Part shown: piece after piece, positions 16,462-27,934 of the stretch
Layout of the letters: the number at the start of each line of letters is the position of its first letter
How positions within the stretch are numbered: the stretch's first letter is position 1
From: Sphingomonas sp. 28-66-16
GTDB taxonomy: Bacteria > Pseudomonadota > Alphaproteobacteria > Sphingomonadales > Sphingomonadaceae
Direction: 5' to 3'
DNA: 64,000 nt
NCBI GenBank assembly: GCA_002281485.1
Contig: NCGF01000011.1
Location: 1 to 64,000, forward strand
The notes under the pieces: generated by a model
The model's input: only the letters and a program-made list of their open reading frames with translations
What the model was told of the DNA's origin: nothing
Database searches by the model: none
Translations under genes and position numbers: made by a program

Positions 16462-17132
16462 CCACCAGGATATTCGTCGCGCTCGATACCCCGGACATCG
16501 CTCGGGCACAGGCGATCGCGCACAAGGTCAGGCATCATGTCGGCGGGATCAAGCTCGGACTCGAATTCTTCATGGCCAATGGCCGCCACGGCGTTCGCGA
16601 AATGGCCGAACTCGGGCTGCCGATCTTTCTCGATCTCAAGTTGCACGATATTCCCAACACCGTCGCCAAGGCGATCCAGGCGCTGCGCGGACTCGATCCG
16701 GCAATCCTGACAGTCCACGCCGCCGGCGGCAGGGCGATGCTGGAAGACGCCAAGGCCGCCGCCCCGGCGGGCACCAAGGTCGTTGCCGTCACGACGCTGA
16801 CCAGCCTCGACGAGCGCGATCTGGCGTCGATCGGCGTCAAGGGCGATCCGCACGAGCAGGTGTTGCGGCTGACCGAGCTTGCCCGGTTGGCGGGGCTCGA
16901 CGGCGTGGTCTGCTCGGGCGACGAAGTGCGGGCGGCGCACAAGGGGTGGCCGAAGGGGTTCTTCGTCGTCCCCGGCGTCCGCCCTGCTGACAGCGCGGTC
17001 GGCGATCAGAAGCGGGTGGTGACGCCGCGTGCGGCGATCGACGCGGGCGCCTCGATCCTGGTTATCGGCCGTCCGATTACGGGCGCCGCCGATCCCGACC
17101 TCGCCGCGCGCGCGATCGAGGCGACGCTCTGA
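16458..17132 (+). CDS. pyrF: Orotidine 5'-phosphate decarboxylase
   Basis: A 224-residue TIM-barrel enzyme that converts OMP to UMP, the last step of pyrimidine synthesis. The catalytic segment DLKLHDIPNTV is intact, with the Asp-Lys-x-x-Asp array. The N-terminal substrate Asp lies in FVALDTPD, and phosphate binding is provided by VVPGVRP and IVIGRPIT. The start at 16458 matches the family and overlaps the upstream stop. In related bacteria trpF often follows; here the next gene is a convergent GNAT, so the tryptophan genes are elsewhere. Confidence 0.95.
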   Translation: MTTRIFVALDTPDIARAQAIAHKVRHHVGGIKLGLEFFMANGRHGVREMAELGLPIFLDLKLHDIPNTVAKAIQALRGLDPAILTVHAAGGRAMLEDAKAAAPAGTKVVAVTTLTSLDERDLASIGVKGDPHEQVLRLTELARLAGLDGVVCSGDEVRAAHKGWPKGFFVVPGVRPADSAVGDQKRVVTPRAAIDAGASILVIGRPITGAADPDLAARAIEATL

Positions 17133-17136
17133 GCGG

Positions 17137-17760
17137 TCAGGCCGGGCGGCGCATCGACCAGAAGCGCGGCCCGCCCTTGGGGACGGTCCAGTCGCCCGTG
17201 ACGACGAATCCCAACCCCTGGTAGAAGCCGATATTGCGTTCGAGCGGGGTTTCCAGATACGCCGGATAGCGACCGTCCACGGCGCGCTCGAGCCCGGCCC
17301 GCACGGCGCCACCACCAAACCCCCTGCCCTGATGAAGCGGATCGCAACCGGCGATGTGCAGATACCAGAACGGCTCGTCGGGCAGATGCGCGTCGATCGC
17401 GTTGGCGATCGCCATCCCCCGCCCGATCGCCGGACCGAAGGCGCCGATCATCGGCAAGAGGCTCGCGAGCATTTCGCCGATGCCGGTGCGCGCCTGCCCC
17501 GGTGCGCGCCACAGCGTCGTCGCCTCGCCCTTCGCCGTCACCAGCCGCATGCCGCGATCGGCATCGGCATCGAACAGCAGCGCGAACAGCCGTGGCAGGC
17601 GTTTCGCGCGCACCGAAGGATCGGGGAACATCCAGCCGATCGCCGGATCGTCGAAAAAGGCACGCGCCAGCATCGCCGTGATGGTCCGGCGCTGATCGCG
17701 ACGGGCGATCTGCACGTCGGCGCTCCCGCCGCGGGGGCCGTCGCGCCGCCCCTGCATCAT
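17137..17760 (-). CDS. GNAT-family N-acetyltransferase
   Basis: A 207-residue GNAT protein convergent with pyrF (4 bases between stops). DDPAIGWMFPDP near the N-terminus and the acetyl-CoA loop DPLHQGRGFGGGAVRAGLER define the family; LETPLERNIGFYQGLGF is the usual C-terminal strand-helix motif. It resembles proteins annotated as general small-molecule acetyltransferases, and the substrate is unknown. The first ~18 residues are Arg/Gly-rich, so a later start is possible. It lies just after clpX on the same strand. Confidence 0.85.
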   Translation of the reverse strand: MMQGRRDGPRGGSADVQIARRDQRRTITAMLARAFFDDPAIGWMFPDPSVRAKRLPRLFALLFDADADRGMRLVTAKGEATTLWRAPGQARTGIGEMLASLLPMIGAFGPAIGRGMAIANAIDAHLPDEPFWYLHIAGCDPLHQGRGFGGGAVRAGLERAVDGRYPAYLETPLERNIGFYQGLGFVVTGDWTVPKGGPRFWSMRRPA

Positions 17761-17790
17761 ATCAGCAGAGCCGCGCGCCGCATCGTCCGA

Positions 17791-19056
17791 TCAGGCGGCG
17801 CCGCCGGCCTTTTCCTTCTTGGCATAGACGCGGATCGGTTCCTTGCGGCCCTCGATCACATCCTTGTCGATCATCACCTGATCGACGCCGTCCATGCCGG
17901 GCAGATCGAACATCGTATCGAGCAATATGCCCTCGAGGATCGAACGCAGCCCGCGCGCGCCGGTCTTGCGATCGATCGCCTTCTTGGCGACCTGGACGAG
18001 CGCATCCTCGGTAAAGTCGAGCTGCACCGATTCCATGTCGAACAGCTTCTGATATTGCTTCACCAGCGCGTTCTTCGGCTCGGTGAGGATCGTCACCAGC
18101 GCCGGGACGTCGAGGTCCTCGAGCGTCGCGATCACCGGCAGGCGGCCGACGAACTCAGGGATCAGACCGAACTTGAGCAGATCCTCGGGCTCGACCGACT
18201 TGAGCGTTTCGCCGGTGCGGCGTTCCTCGGGGGCGGCGACATAGGCACCGAAACCGATCGACTTGCCCTGCAGGCGATCGCCGATGATCTTTTCGAGCCC
18301 CGAAAAGGCACCGCCGCAGATGAACAGGATGTTGGTCGTGTCGACCTGCAGGAATTCCTGCTGCGGATGCTTGCGCCCGCCCTGGGGCGGCACCGACGCG
18401 GTCGTGCCCTCCATCAGCTTGAGCAGCGCCTGCTGGACGCCCTCGCCGCTCACGTCGCGGGTGATCGAGGGATTCTCGGCCTTGCGGCTGATCTTGTCGA
18501 TCTCGTCGATATAGACGATGCCGCGCTGCGCCCGCTCGACATTATAGTCGGATGCCTGGAGCAGCTTGAGGATGATGTTCTCGACATCCTCGCCGACATA
18601 GCCCGCCTCGGTCAGCGTCGTCGCGTCGGCCATGGTGAAGGGCACGTCGAGAATGCGCGCCAGAGTCTGGGCAAGCAGCGTCTTGCCGCACCCGGTCGGT
18701 CCGACGAGCAGGATGTTCGACTTGGCGAGCTCGACATCGGCGCCCTTCTGGCCGTGGTTGAGGCGCTTGTAGTGATTGTGCACCGCCACCGAGAGCACGC
18801 GCTTGGCGCGCTTCTGGCCGATCACATAATCGTCGAGCACATCGCAGATTTCCTGCGGCGTCGGCACCCCGCCATCCTTCTTGGAGACGAGGGCGGACTT
18901 GGTCTCTTCGCGGATGATGTCGTTGCACAACTCGACGCATTCATCGCAGATGAACACCGTCGGTCCCGCGATCAGCTTCCGAACCTCGTGCTGCGATTTG
19001 CCGCAGAACGAGCAATAGAGCGTGCTCTTCGAGTCGCCGCCGCTAAGCTTCGTCAT
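17791..19056 (-). CDS. clpX: ATP-dependent protease ATPase subunit ClpX
   Basis: A 421-residue AAA+ unfoldase that selects substrates and feeds them to ClpP. The N-terminal zinc-binding domain has C15, C18, C37 and C40 (CSFCGK ... FICDEC). Walker A is [11 protein letters not shown], Walker B is VYIDEIDKI, and the pore loop lies in GYVGEDVEN. The ClpP-docking IGF loop reads IGFGAYV. Length is normal. In alphaproteobacteria ClpXP degrades CtrA, which links this gene to the divL-like kinase at 39062. It follows clpP with a 90-base gap. Confidence 0.97.
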   Translation of the reverse strand: MTKLSGGDSKSTLYCSFCGKSQHEVRKLIAGPTVFICDECVELCNDIIREETKSALVSKKDGGVPTPQEICDVLDDYVIGQKRAKRVLSVAVHNHYKRLNHGQKGADVELAKSNILLVGPTGCGKTLLAQTLARILDVPFTMADATTLTEAGYVGEDVENIILKLLQASDYNVERAQRGIVYIDEIDKISRKAENPSITRDVSGEGVQQALLKLMEGTTASVPPQGGRKHPQQEFLQVDTTNILFICGGAFSGLEKIIGDRLQGKSIGFGAYVAAPEERRTGETLKSVEPEDLLKFGLIPEFVGRLPVIATLEDLDVPALVTILTEPKNALVKQYQKLFDMESVQLDFTEDALVQVAKKAIDRKTGARGLRSILEGILLDTMFDLPGMDGVDQVMIDKDVIEGRKEPIRVYAKKEKAGGAA

Positions 19057-19146
19057 TCAATCCATCCTTCGCGCCTTGAACGCGCGCGTTCGTTGGACGG
19101 CCATAGTAGACCGTCCTGCTTCAATCCTACAATCACCAAAATCGGG

Positions 19147-19815
19147 TTATGCAGCGGGGAGCGCCGGTGCCGATTCGTCAGCGATTGCCGGGCGTCGATC
19201 ATAGACCTCATCGACGATCCCGAAGGTCTTGGCCTCGTCGGCCGACAGGAACTTGTCGCGGTCCATCGCCAGCTCGATCGTGTCGAGCGTCTGGCCGGTA
19301 TATTTGGCGTAGAGCTCGTTGAGCCGATGCCGGATGCGCAGGATTTCCTTGGCCTGGATCTCGATATCGGTCGCCATGCCCTGGGCGCCGCCCGAAGGCT
19401 GGTGGATCATGATCCGGGCGTTGGTGAGCGCGACGCGCATGCCGGGTTCGCCGGCCGAGAGCAGGAAGCTGCCCATCGATGCCGCCTGGCCGAGGCAGAG
19501 CGTGGCCACGCGCGGCCGGATATACTGCATCGTATCATGGATCGCCATGCCCGCCGTGACGACCCCGCCCGGCGAGTTGATGTACATGTAAATGTCCTTC
19601 TTCGGATTTTCCGACTCGAGGAACAACAGCTGGGCGGTGATGACCGAGGCCATATGATCCTCGACCTGGCCGGTCACGAAGATGATGCGTTCGCGCAGCA
19701 GCCGCGAATAAATGTCGAAGCTGCGCTCGCCACGGTTCGATTGCTCGATGACGATCGGCACCAGGCCATCGGTGATGTGCTTGTTGAAGTCGCCGGTCTC
19801 AAACGGATTATGCAT
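19147..19815 (-). CDS. clpP: ATP-dependent Clp protease proteolytic subunit
   Basis: A 222-residue serine protease forming the tetradecameric barrel. The nucleophile is Ser113 in [11 protein letters not shown], His138 is in [10 protein letters not shown], and the Asp lies in the MDRDKFLSA segment. The C-terminal Ala-rich tail is slightly longer than in E. coli. The start at 19815 lies inside the last codons of the glycosyltransferase gene (8-base overlap), so its translation is probably coupled to that gene as well as to any promoter of its own. Confidence 0.97.
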   Translation of the reverse strand: MHNPFETGDFNKHITDGLVPIVIEQSNRGERSFDIYSRLLRERIIFVTGQVEDHMASVITAQLLFLESENPKKDIYMYINSPGGVVTAGMAIHDTMQYIRPRVATLCLGQAASMGSFLLSAGEPGMRVALTNARIMIHQPSGGAQGMATDIEIQAKEILRIRHRLNELYAKYTGQTLDTIELAMDRDKFLSADEAKTFGIVDEVYDRRPAIADESAPALPAA

Positions 19816-20833
19816 GGTCGCTCTCAGGTCCTTTTGCGTCGCAGCCTACATCGGCCTTGCACGTAGGGACTTCAAGCCCTGATGCCATCGCCGCGCCCGG
19901 CGCTGGATACGCCAGATAGGAAAGCCGCCGCACCTCGCGCCGCCCGCGCACGACGGTATCGAGGATCAACCCGGTAAAGCCACACAGCGCCGCGAGGATC
20001 ATCAGCCCGGTCACCAGCACCGCGGTGGGCAGGCGCGGCACCAGCCCGGTCTGCATATAGGTCATGGCGAGCGGCGCGGCGAGCAGCACCGCGCCCAGCG
20101 CCAGCAACCCGCCGATCGCGCCGAAGAACAGCATCGGTCGTTCGATCCGGTACAGCATGATGATCGTCCGCAGGATGCGAAAGCCGTCGCCATAGGTGTT
20201 GAGTTTCGACACCGATCCTTCGGGCCGGGCGAAATAGGGCGTGGCGATCTCGGCCACCGGCATGCGCAGTTCGAGGGCATGAACGCTGATCTCGGTCTCG
20301 ATCTCGAAGCCGCCCGAGAGCACCGGAAAGCTCTTCACGAAACGGCGCGAGAACACCCGATACCCCGAGAGAATGTCGGTAAAGCTCCGGCCGAACAGCT
20401 GCGTCAGCATACCCGTCAGCAAGGCGTTGCCGAACTGATGCCCGGCCCGATAGGCGGCGTCGGCCTGCGATGTGCGCGCGCCGACGACCATGTCGAGTTG
20501 TTCGGCGATCAGCCGCGCGACCAGCGCCGGCGCCGAGGCGGCGTCATAGGTCGCGTCACCATCGGCCATCACATAGATATCGGCGTCGACATCGGCGAAC
20601 ATCCGGCGGACGACGTTGCCCTTGCCCTGCATCCGTTCGCTGCGCACCACCGCCCCGGCGGCACGCGCGACGTCCATCGTCCGATCGCGGCTGTTATTGT
20701 CGTAGACATAGATCGCGGCGCCCGGCAGCGCCGCGCGAAAACCCGCAATCGTCTGCGCGATCGCGGCTTCTTCGTTGTAGCAAGGCAGCACGACCGCGAT
20801 GCGGGGCGCGCCGCCTGTTCCCGTCACGTCCAC
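19808..20833 (-). CDS. Family 2 glycosyltransferase, membrane-anchored
   Basis: A 341-residue GT-A glycosyltransferase of the dolichyl-phosphate-sugar-synthase type. [16 protein letters not shown] begins the nucleotide-binding fold, the metal-binding DXD region is MADGDATYD, and the acceptor loop is [12 protein letters not shown]. Two C-terminal transmembrane helices (about 230-250 and 268-290) anchor it. Such enzymes load a sugar onto undecaprenyl phosphate or a membrane lipid. It sits between tig and clpP, where many bacteria have nothing, and overlaps the clpP start by 8 bases. Confidence 0.88.
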   Translation of the reverse strand: MDVTGTGGAPRIAVVLPCYNEEAAIAQTIAGFRAALPGAAIYVYDNNSRDRTMDVARAAGAVVRSERMQGKGNVVRRMFADVDADIYVMADGDATYDAASAPALVARLIAEQLDMVVGARTSQADAAYRAGHQFGNALLTGMLTQLFGRSFTDILSGYRVFSRRFVKSFPVLSGGFEIETEISVHALELRMPVAEIATPYFARPEGSVSKLNTYGDGFRILRTIIMLYRIERPMLFFGAIGGLLALGAVLLAAPLAMTYMQTGLVPRLPTAVLVTGLMILAALCGFTGLILDTVVRGRREVRRLSYLAYPAPGAAMASGLEVPTCKADVGCDAKGPESDHA

Positions 20834-20844
20834 CCCTGCGCTCC

Positions 20845-20876
20845 TGCCATTTCCCTGCCGTAACAGGGAAATGGCA
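20845..20876. repeat. 13-bp perfect hairpin between tig and the glycosyltransferase gene
   Basis: 20845-20857 (tgccatttccctg) pairs exactly with 20864-20876 (cagggaaatggca) around a 6-nt loop. It lies 12 bases past the tig stop and 11 before the glycosyltransferase start. The stem is followed by no T-run on the minus strand, so it may be a weak terminator, an RNA-processing or stability element, or a REP-like repeat. No second copy is seen in the window. Confidence 0.5.
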
Positions 20877-20888
20877 CAAACCGGTTAA

Positions 20889-22502
20889 TCAGTCGTCTGC
20901 CTTCTTGGCAGCCGCCTTTTTGGCCGGCTTCTTGGCGGGTGCCGGCACGGTTTCACCGGCAGCTTCCGGCTCGGCGGCCTTGGCCTTCTTTGCGGCCGGC
21001 TTCTTGGCGGCCGGCGCCGCAGCTGCTGCCTCGGTGGTCGCCGCAGGTGCAGCCTCTTGCGGGGCCGGATCGGCAGCCTTCTTCGCCTTCGCCTTCTTCG
21101 CCTTCGGCTTGGCCTCATGATCGTGATCGTGATCATGGTCGTGGTCGTGATGATGGGTACCGGTGGCGAAACCATCTTCCGATTCGATCGCCGCCTCAAG
21201 CTCTTCGCGGGTCACCGTGCGCTCGACCACTTCGGCCTTTTCGAACAGCCAGTCGACCACCTTGTCCTCATAGAGCGGCGCGCGCAGCTGTGCGGCTGCC
21301 ATCGGCTCCTGGCGGACATACTCGATGAATCGGGTACGCTCCTCGGGGCTGTATTGCTGCGCGGCCTGCGCGATCAGCCGGTTCATTTCCTGCTGGCTGA
21401 CCTCGATGCCGTTCGCCTGGCCGATCTCGGACAGCAACAAGCCCAGCCGCACGCGGCGTTCGGCGATCGCGCGATAATCGTCGCGTTCGGATTCCATTTC
21501 GGCGATCGCCGCGGCAGGATCGGCCTCGTGCGTCGCCTCATGTTCGAGCTGCGCCCAGATCTGGTTGAACTCGGCGTCGACCATCGACGGCGGGACCGGG
21601 AAATCATGGCCCTCGGCGAGCTGGTCGAGCAGCTTGCGCTTCATGTGCGTGCGCGTCAGCCCGGCATGTTCCTGCTCGATCTGCCCCCTGAGCAGACCGC
21701 GGAGCTGCTCGAGGCTTTCGAGGCCGAGCGAGGTGGCGAGCGCCTCGTCGATCGCCGCTTCCGCCGCGACGCGCACGTCCTTGATCACCAGATCGAAGGT
21801 CGCGGCCTTGCCCTTGAGCTCTTCGGCGGCATAATCATCGGGGAAGGACACGTTGATCTGGCGCTCGTCGCCCTTCTTGACGCCGATCACCTGATCCTCG
21901 AAGCCCGGAATGAGCCGGCCCGATCCGATCTCGACCGACATGTCTTCGCCGGTGCCGCCATCGAAAGCGACGCCATCGACCTTGCCGACGAAATCCATCA
22001 CCACGAGATCCCCCGTAGCCGCTGCATGGCCTTCTTCGGCATCGTCATAGCGCTTCTGCTGATCGGCAAAGCGCTGCAGCTGGGCATCGACGGCGGCGTC
22101 CTCGACCGCGACGATCAGCTTTTCGAGCTTGATCGCGTCGATCGACGGAGTCGGCACGTCGGGAAGCACCTCGAGCTCGACCTTGATGTCGGCATCCTGG
22201 CCCGGCTCGTAATCGCCTTCGAGCGAGACCGAAGGCTGCATCGCGGGACGCAGCTGTTGCTCGCTGATCAACTGCTGGATGCCGTCCTGGATCGAGGTGT
22301 TGAGCGCATCCTGGGTGATCGCGGGACCATGCATCTTGCGGACGAGATTGGTCGGCACCTTGCCGGGGCGAAAGCCGGGCATCCGGATCTGCGGCGCGAC
22401 GCGTTTCAGCTCGGCATCGACGCGAGCTTCGATATCCTTGGCGGTGATCTTGAGCGTGTAGGCGCGCTTGAGGCCTTCGTTCAACGTCTCGACAGTCTGC
22501 AT
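20889..22502 (-). CDS. tig: Trigger factor with long His/Asp and Lys/Ala tail
   Basis: A ribosome-associated chaperone and prolyl isomerase. The ribosome-binding signature appears as MPGFRPGKVPTNLVRK (residues ~40-55), followed by the FKBP-type domain and the helical chaperone domain. The conserved body ends near residue 445. It is followed by a tract alternating His and Asp (GTHHHDHDHDHDHDH) and then about 75 residues rich in Lys, Ala and Pro, like histone H1 tails. Total length is 537 against roughly 430-450 in E. coli. The tail may bind metal or nucleic acid, which is inference. Confidence 0.95.
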   Translation of the reverse strand: MQTVETLNEGLKRAYTLKITAKDIEARVDAELKRVAPQIRMPGFRPGKVPTNLVRKMHGPAITQDALNTSIQDGIQQLISEQQLRPAMQPSVSLEGDYEPGQDADIKVELEVLPDVPTPSIDAIKLEKLIVAVEDAAVDAQLQRFADQQKRYDDAEEGHAAATGDLVVMDFVGKVDGVAFDGGTGEDMSVEIGSGRLIPGFEDQVIGVKKGDERQINVSFPDDYAAEELKGKAATFDLVIKDVRVAAEAAIDEALATSLGLESLEQLRGLLRGQIEQEHAGLTRTHMKRKLLDQLAEGHDFPVPPSMVDAEFNQIWAQLEHEATHEADPAAAIAEMESERDDYRAIAERRVRLGLLLSEIGQANGIEVSQQEMNRLIAQAAQQYSPEERTRFIEYVRQEPMAAAQLRAPLYEDKVVDWLFEKAEVVERTVTREELEAAIESEDGFATGTHHHDHDHDHDHDHEAKPKAKKAKAKKAADPAPQEAAPAATTEAAAAAPAAKKPAAKKAKAAEPEAAGETVPAPAKKPAKKAAAKKADD

Positions 22503-22599
22503 GGTTCTTCTTCAATCTCTCTTGTTGAGCGCCCCCTTCGCTTCGCTCGGGAGCCGCCAAGCCGTGGCCGTCCCCCGGACGCCCACGAGTCTTGGTGGC

Positions 22600-22684
22600 T
22601 GGTGCGGGCGAAGGGACTCGAACCCCCACATCTTGCGATGGCAGGACCTAAACCTGCTGCGTCTACCAGTTCCGCCACGCCCGC
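22600..22684 (-). tRNA. tRNA-Leu (anticodon TAG)
   Basis: An 85-nt class II tRNA on the minus strand: acceptor GCGGGCG/CGCCCGC, D-arm with GGTAGACGC, anticodon TAG (complement at 22648-22650) in the loop TTTAGGT, a long variable arm (GCCATCGCAAGATGT region), T-arm GGGGG-TTCGAGT-CCCTT, and encoded CCA. It reads CUA. It lies between the serine protease gene and tig. Confidence 0.94.
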
Positions 22685-22797
22685 CCGGATGTCATGGGGA
22701 CACCGCCGTTCGGCGAGCGTCTATAGCAGCGATGCGCGGCGGGGCAAGCCAGTGCGGCGCGCAACCGCGTCGCGGTAGTCGTTGGATCGTCGCCACG

Positions 22798-24105
22798 TCA
22801 TCGATCGTGCGGCGCCGGCGCCGGGGTGATCGCCAGAAATTCGAGCGCCTCGGCGGCGGGAATGAAGAAATTGACGCCTTGCGGGGCATCGTCGATCCGC
22901 AGCCCAGAAACCGCCATCCCCACCAGCGCCGCCGTTTCGTCGATCAGCGGCCCGCCGCTGTTGCCCGGCGCCACTGAAACGTCGCTCTGGATGAAGCTGT
23001 AGCCATCGATCACCCGCCGCGCCGAGACGATGCCGCGCGTGACCGAATTCTGCATCGACTTGTCGAGCGGCGCGCCGATCGCGAGCACGGTGGTGCCGAC
23101 CGAAGGAATCGAGTCGCGCAGCTTGATCGGCGCACGCCGTCGCGACTCTCCCTTGATCAGCGCGACGTCGCGGCCGCGATCGCTGCGGACGACTTCGCCC
23201 AATGTCTCGAGCCCGTCGGACCAGCGCAGCTTCACATAGGTCGCGCTGCCGACGACGTGGTGGTTGGTCAGGAAATAGCCGTCGCTCGAGATCAGGAAGC
23301 CGCTGCCATGCCCGGCGCCCGACTGGACGAGCACGGTCGCGCCGACCGCCTCGCCGATCTTGCCGACGCCCGCGCTCGGCAACGCCATCGCCAGCGGTGC
23401 CAGTCCGCTGCCCGGCCGGCGGGCGATGGTGAGGTCGGTCGGTTCGCCGACCAGCAACCGCTGGAGGAGCCCCGAAGCCGCGAGCGCGCGGACATTTTCG
23501 GCAAAGGCGGCGAGCACCAGCGCCTCGACCCCGCCCCACAGCGCCTTTTTCTGCTCGGCGCCGGTGCGCGTCGAAAAAGTGGCGACCACCTTGCGATCGA
23601 GCCGGTTGTAGATTTGCCAATCGACCGCGAGCGTGGCTTCGCCCTTGGCGGTCGAGCTGTCGCCCAGCCCGACATGCGGCAGGCACGCCTCGACCCGAAG
23701 CGCCTTGATCGCGCCCCCCACCAGATATTCGGCGCGCCGATCGCCGCCATCGTCGAACAGGTCGCCGCTCTGGCCGACGACGTCGAAGCCCAGCCCGCGC
23801 AATTCCTCCTTGAAGGCGGTGTCGAAATCGTCGAGCGCGATGCCGCCGCGCCCGCCACGCCAGCGCAGCACGCTGCCGGGCAGGCACAGGAGGCCGACCT
23901 TGAAATGGCCGAAGGGTTCGTTGCGGGCGAGCTTGATCGTCAGGCGCACCAGCTGCACCGGGCGGGTCCGGGTGCCCTCGGCCAGCGGCGCAACCGGCGG
24001 AACGGCGGGGCTGCCGAGCTTCTGCGCCGGCGCCGGACAGGCGCCGGCCGCGACCATCATCGCCAGCGCAATCGCGCCACCTCCCCGCATCCGCCTGTCT
24101 CCCAT
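22798..24105 (-). CDS. Exported trypsin-like serine protease with unrecognised N-terminal domain
   Basis: A 435-residue protein. A signal peptide (AIALAMMVAAGACPAPAQ) suggests export; translation could begin at MGDRR (24105) or MRGGG (24090). Residues ~30-225 form a domain I do not recognise, with conserved-looking aromatic and Asp clusters (LDDFDTAFKEELRGLGFDVV). The C-terminal half is a chymotrypsin-fold protease of the DegP/HtrA class, with His in LTNHHVVG, Asp in GRDVALIK and Ser in VAPGNSGGPLID. No PDZ domain follows, unlike DegP. It may act in periplasmic quality control. Confidence 0.86.
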   Translation of the reverse strand: MGDRRMRGGGAIALAMMVAAGACPAPAQKLGSPAVPPVAPLAEGTRTRPVQLVRLTIKLARNEPFGHFKVGLLCLPGSVLRWRGGRGGIALDDFDTAFKEELRGLGFDVVGQSGDLFDDGGDRRAEYLVGGAIKALRVEACLPHVGLGDSSTAKGEATLAVDWQIYNRLDRKVVATFSTRTGAEQKKALWGGVEALVLAAFAENVRALAASGLLQRLLVGEPTDLTIARRPGSGLAPLAMALPSAGVGKIGEAVGATVLVQSGAGHGSGFLISSDGYFLTNHHVVGSATYVKLRWSDGLETLGEVVRSDRGRDVALIKGESRRRAPIKLRDSIPSVGTTVLAIGAPLDKSMQNSVTRGIVSARRVIDGYSFIQSDVSVAPGNSGGPLIDETAALVGMAVSGLRIDDAPQGVNFFIPAAEALEFLAITPAPAPHDR

Positions 24106-24225
24106 CGGCGCCCGTTGCAGCGGCCACCGAATTTCCAGAGATCAGCCGAGCAGACAAGGCGCCAGACGGACACAATCATCCGTAATGGCGCGGTCTTGGT
24201 GGCACGAACGCGTTGTCGAAGGCGC

Positions 24226-26961
<2,736 letters not shown>

Positions 26962-27070
26962 AGAGAATTCCTGATGATTGCTGGCCGGGCATCGCCTGCA
27001 ATCGCGGCGATGTCGGCAAAAGGGAGATCAAGGACGCGGCCTCGGCCGCATCGTCGACAGGGACTGCTGC

Positions 27071-27328
27071 TTATTCGCGCCGGCGACCGGCATAAAGCGG
27101 CTCGCGCACGGCCGGGGCGAGACCAGGCTCTGCTGCCGGCCGGGCGACCGCAACGAGCGTCGCCAGCGGCGTCTCAGGACGGCTGGTGCGCGCCGGCACA
27201 GCGATCGGGATCGCGCAAGTTTCGGCCGCACCCTGACACAGCACCTGCGGCGCCAGCACCCGGCCGCCATGCGCGGCAACGCCGGTCACGGCGGACAGCA
27301 GCGCCGACAGGAGCAGCAGCAGGTTCAC
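27071..27328 (-). CDS. Small exported protein of unknown function
   Basis: An 85-residue predicted secreted protein: a strong signal peptide (MNLLLLLSALLSAVTGVAA), then a short mature part with two Cys residues (QVLCQGAAETCAIPIAV) that could form a disulfide, and a basic end (GRRRE). Similar small proteins upstream of secA in sphingomonads are familiar to me, but I know no function. Codon use suits a real gene. It lies 110 bases upstream of secA on the same strand. Confidence 0.55.
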   Translation of the reverse strand: MNLLLLLSALLSAVTGVAAHGGRVLAPQVLCQGAAETCAIPIAVPARTSRPETPLATLVAVARPAAEPGLAPAVREPLYAGRRRE

Positions 27329-27406
27329 AGGGCGTCGATCCTCATCACTCGCGCGACATAGGCATTACGAGGCGGGGCGTCCACCATCATGCGTACCGTG
27401 TCCTGC

Positions 27407-27892
27407 CTATTCGACCGGCTCGGTACCGGCGACCAGTGCCCAGCGCATCGCCGAGCGGAACTTGCCGGCGATCGGCTTGCCGGATGCGTCGACCGCCGGC
27501 TTGAACCGGCCGTTGGCGATCAACTGGCTGCAGGTGGTCGAATCGAGCAGTTCCGAGCCGCTCGATTCGATGATGTTGCACGCGAGGATCCGCCCGCGAT
27601 TGTCGATATCGAGCGAAAAAGCGGTCCGGCCCTCCTGCGATGCCGCCTTGGCGGCGGGCGGATAGGAGTCGGCGGGGAACCAGCTCCCGGGATTGCCGAT
27701 CGGTGTGGGGGGCGAGCCGCCGGGGGCCGGCGTCGGTGTCGCGGCCGCTGCGGGCTTCGCGGTCGGCTGCGTCGCCACGGCAACCGCCTTCTTGGCGGCG
27801 GGCGGCTTCTTGATCGGGGCGGCCATCGCCGATGTGGCGATCGATCCTGCCAGAGCGATGATGATTGCCGTCTTGCGTTCGAACGCCTTCAC
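27407..27892 (-). CDS. TonB C-terminal-domain protein
   Basis: A 161-residue exported protein: signal sequence (TAIIIALAGSIATSAMA), a Lys/Ala/Pro-rich linker (residues ~25-65) that could span the periplasm, and a compact C-terminal domain of TonB type (GRTAFSLDIDNRGRILACNI, then LIANGRFKPAVDASGKP). The Cys pair (C104, C119) probably forms a disulfide. A cleaved signal rather than an uncleaved anchor would make it unlike energy-transducing TonB. It may serve TonB-dependent receptors such as the one at 41595. Confidence 0.78.
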   Translation of the reverse strand: MKAFERKTAIIIALAGSIATSAMAAPIKKPPAAKKAVAVATQPTAKPAAAATPTPAPGGSPPTPIGNPGSWFPADSYPPAAKAASQEGRTAFSLDIDNRGRILACNIIESSGSELLDSTTCSQLIANGRFKPAVDASGKPIAGKFRSAMRWALVAGTEPVE

Positions 27893-27934
27893 TCTAACAC
27901 CCCCGCTGTCGATCCGCCCCTTTACTAACCAGAG

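Noticed and set aside
17029-19866. 945-codon rightward frame across the GNAT, clpX and clpP genes
   Set aside because: It is the antisense of clpX and clpP, which are unmistakable; long antisense frames are common at high G+C. The same holds for the long antisense frames over addA, addB, bamA, secA and the patatin gene.
21060-21200. Low-complexity repeat in tig as a sequencing artefact
   Set aside because: The frame stays open through the tract and Lys/Ala tails occur in sphingomonad trigger factors, so it is treated as real.
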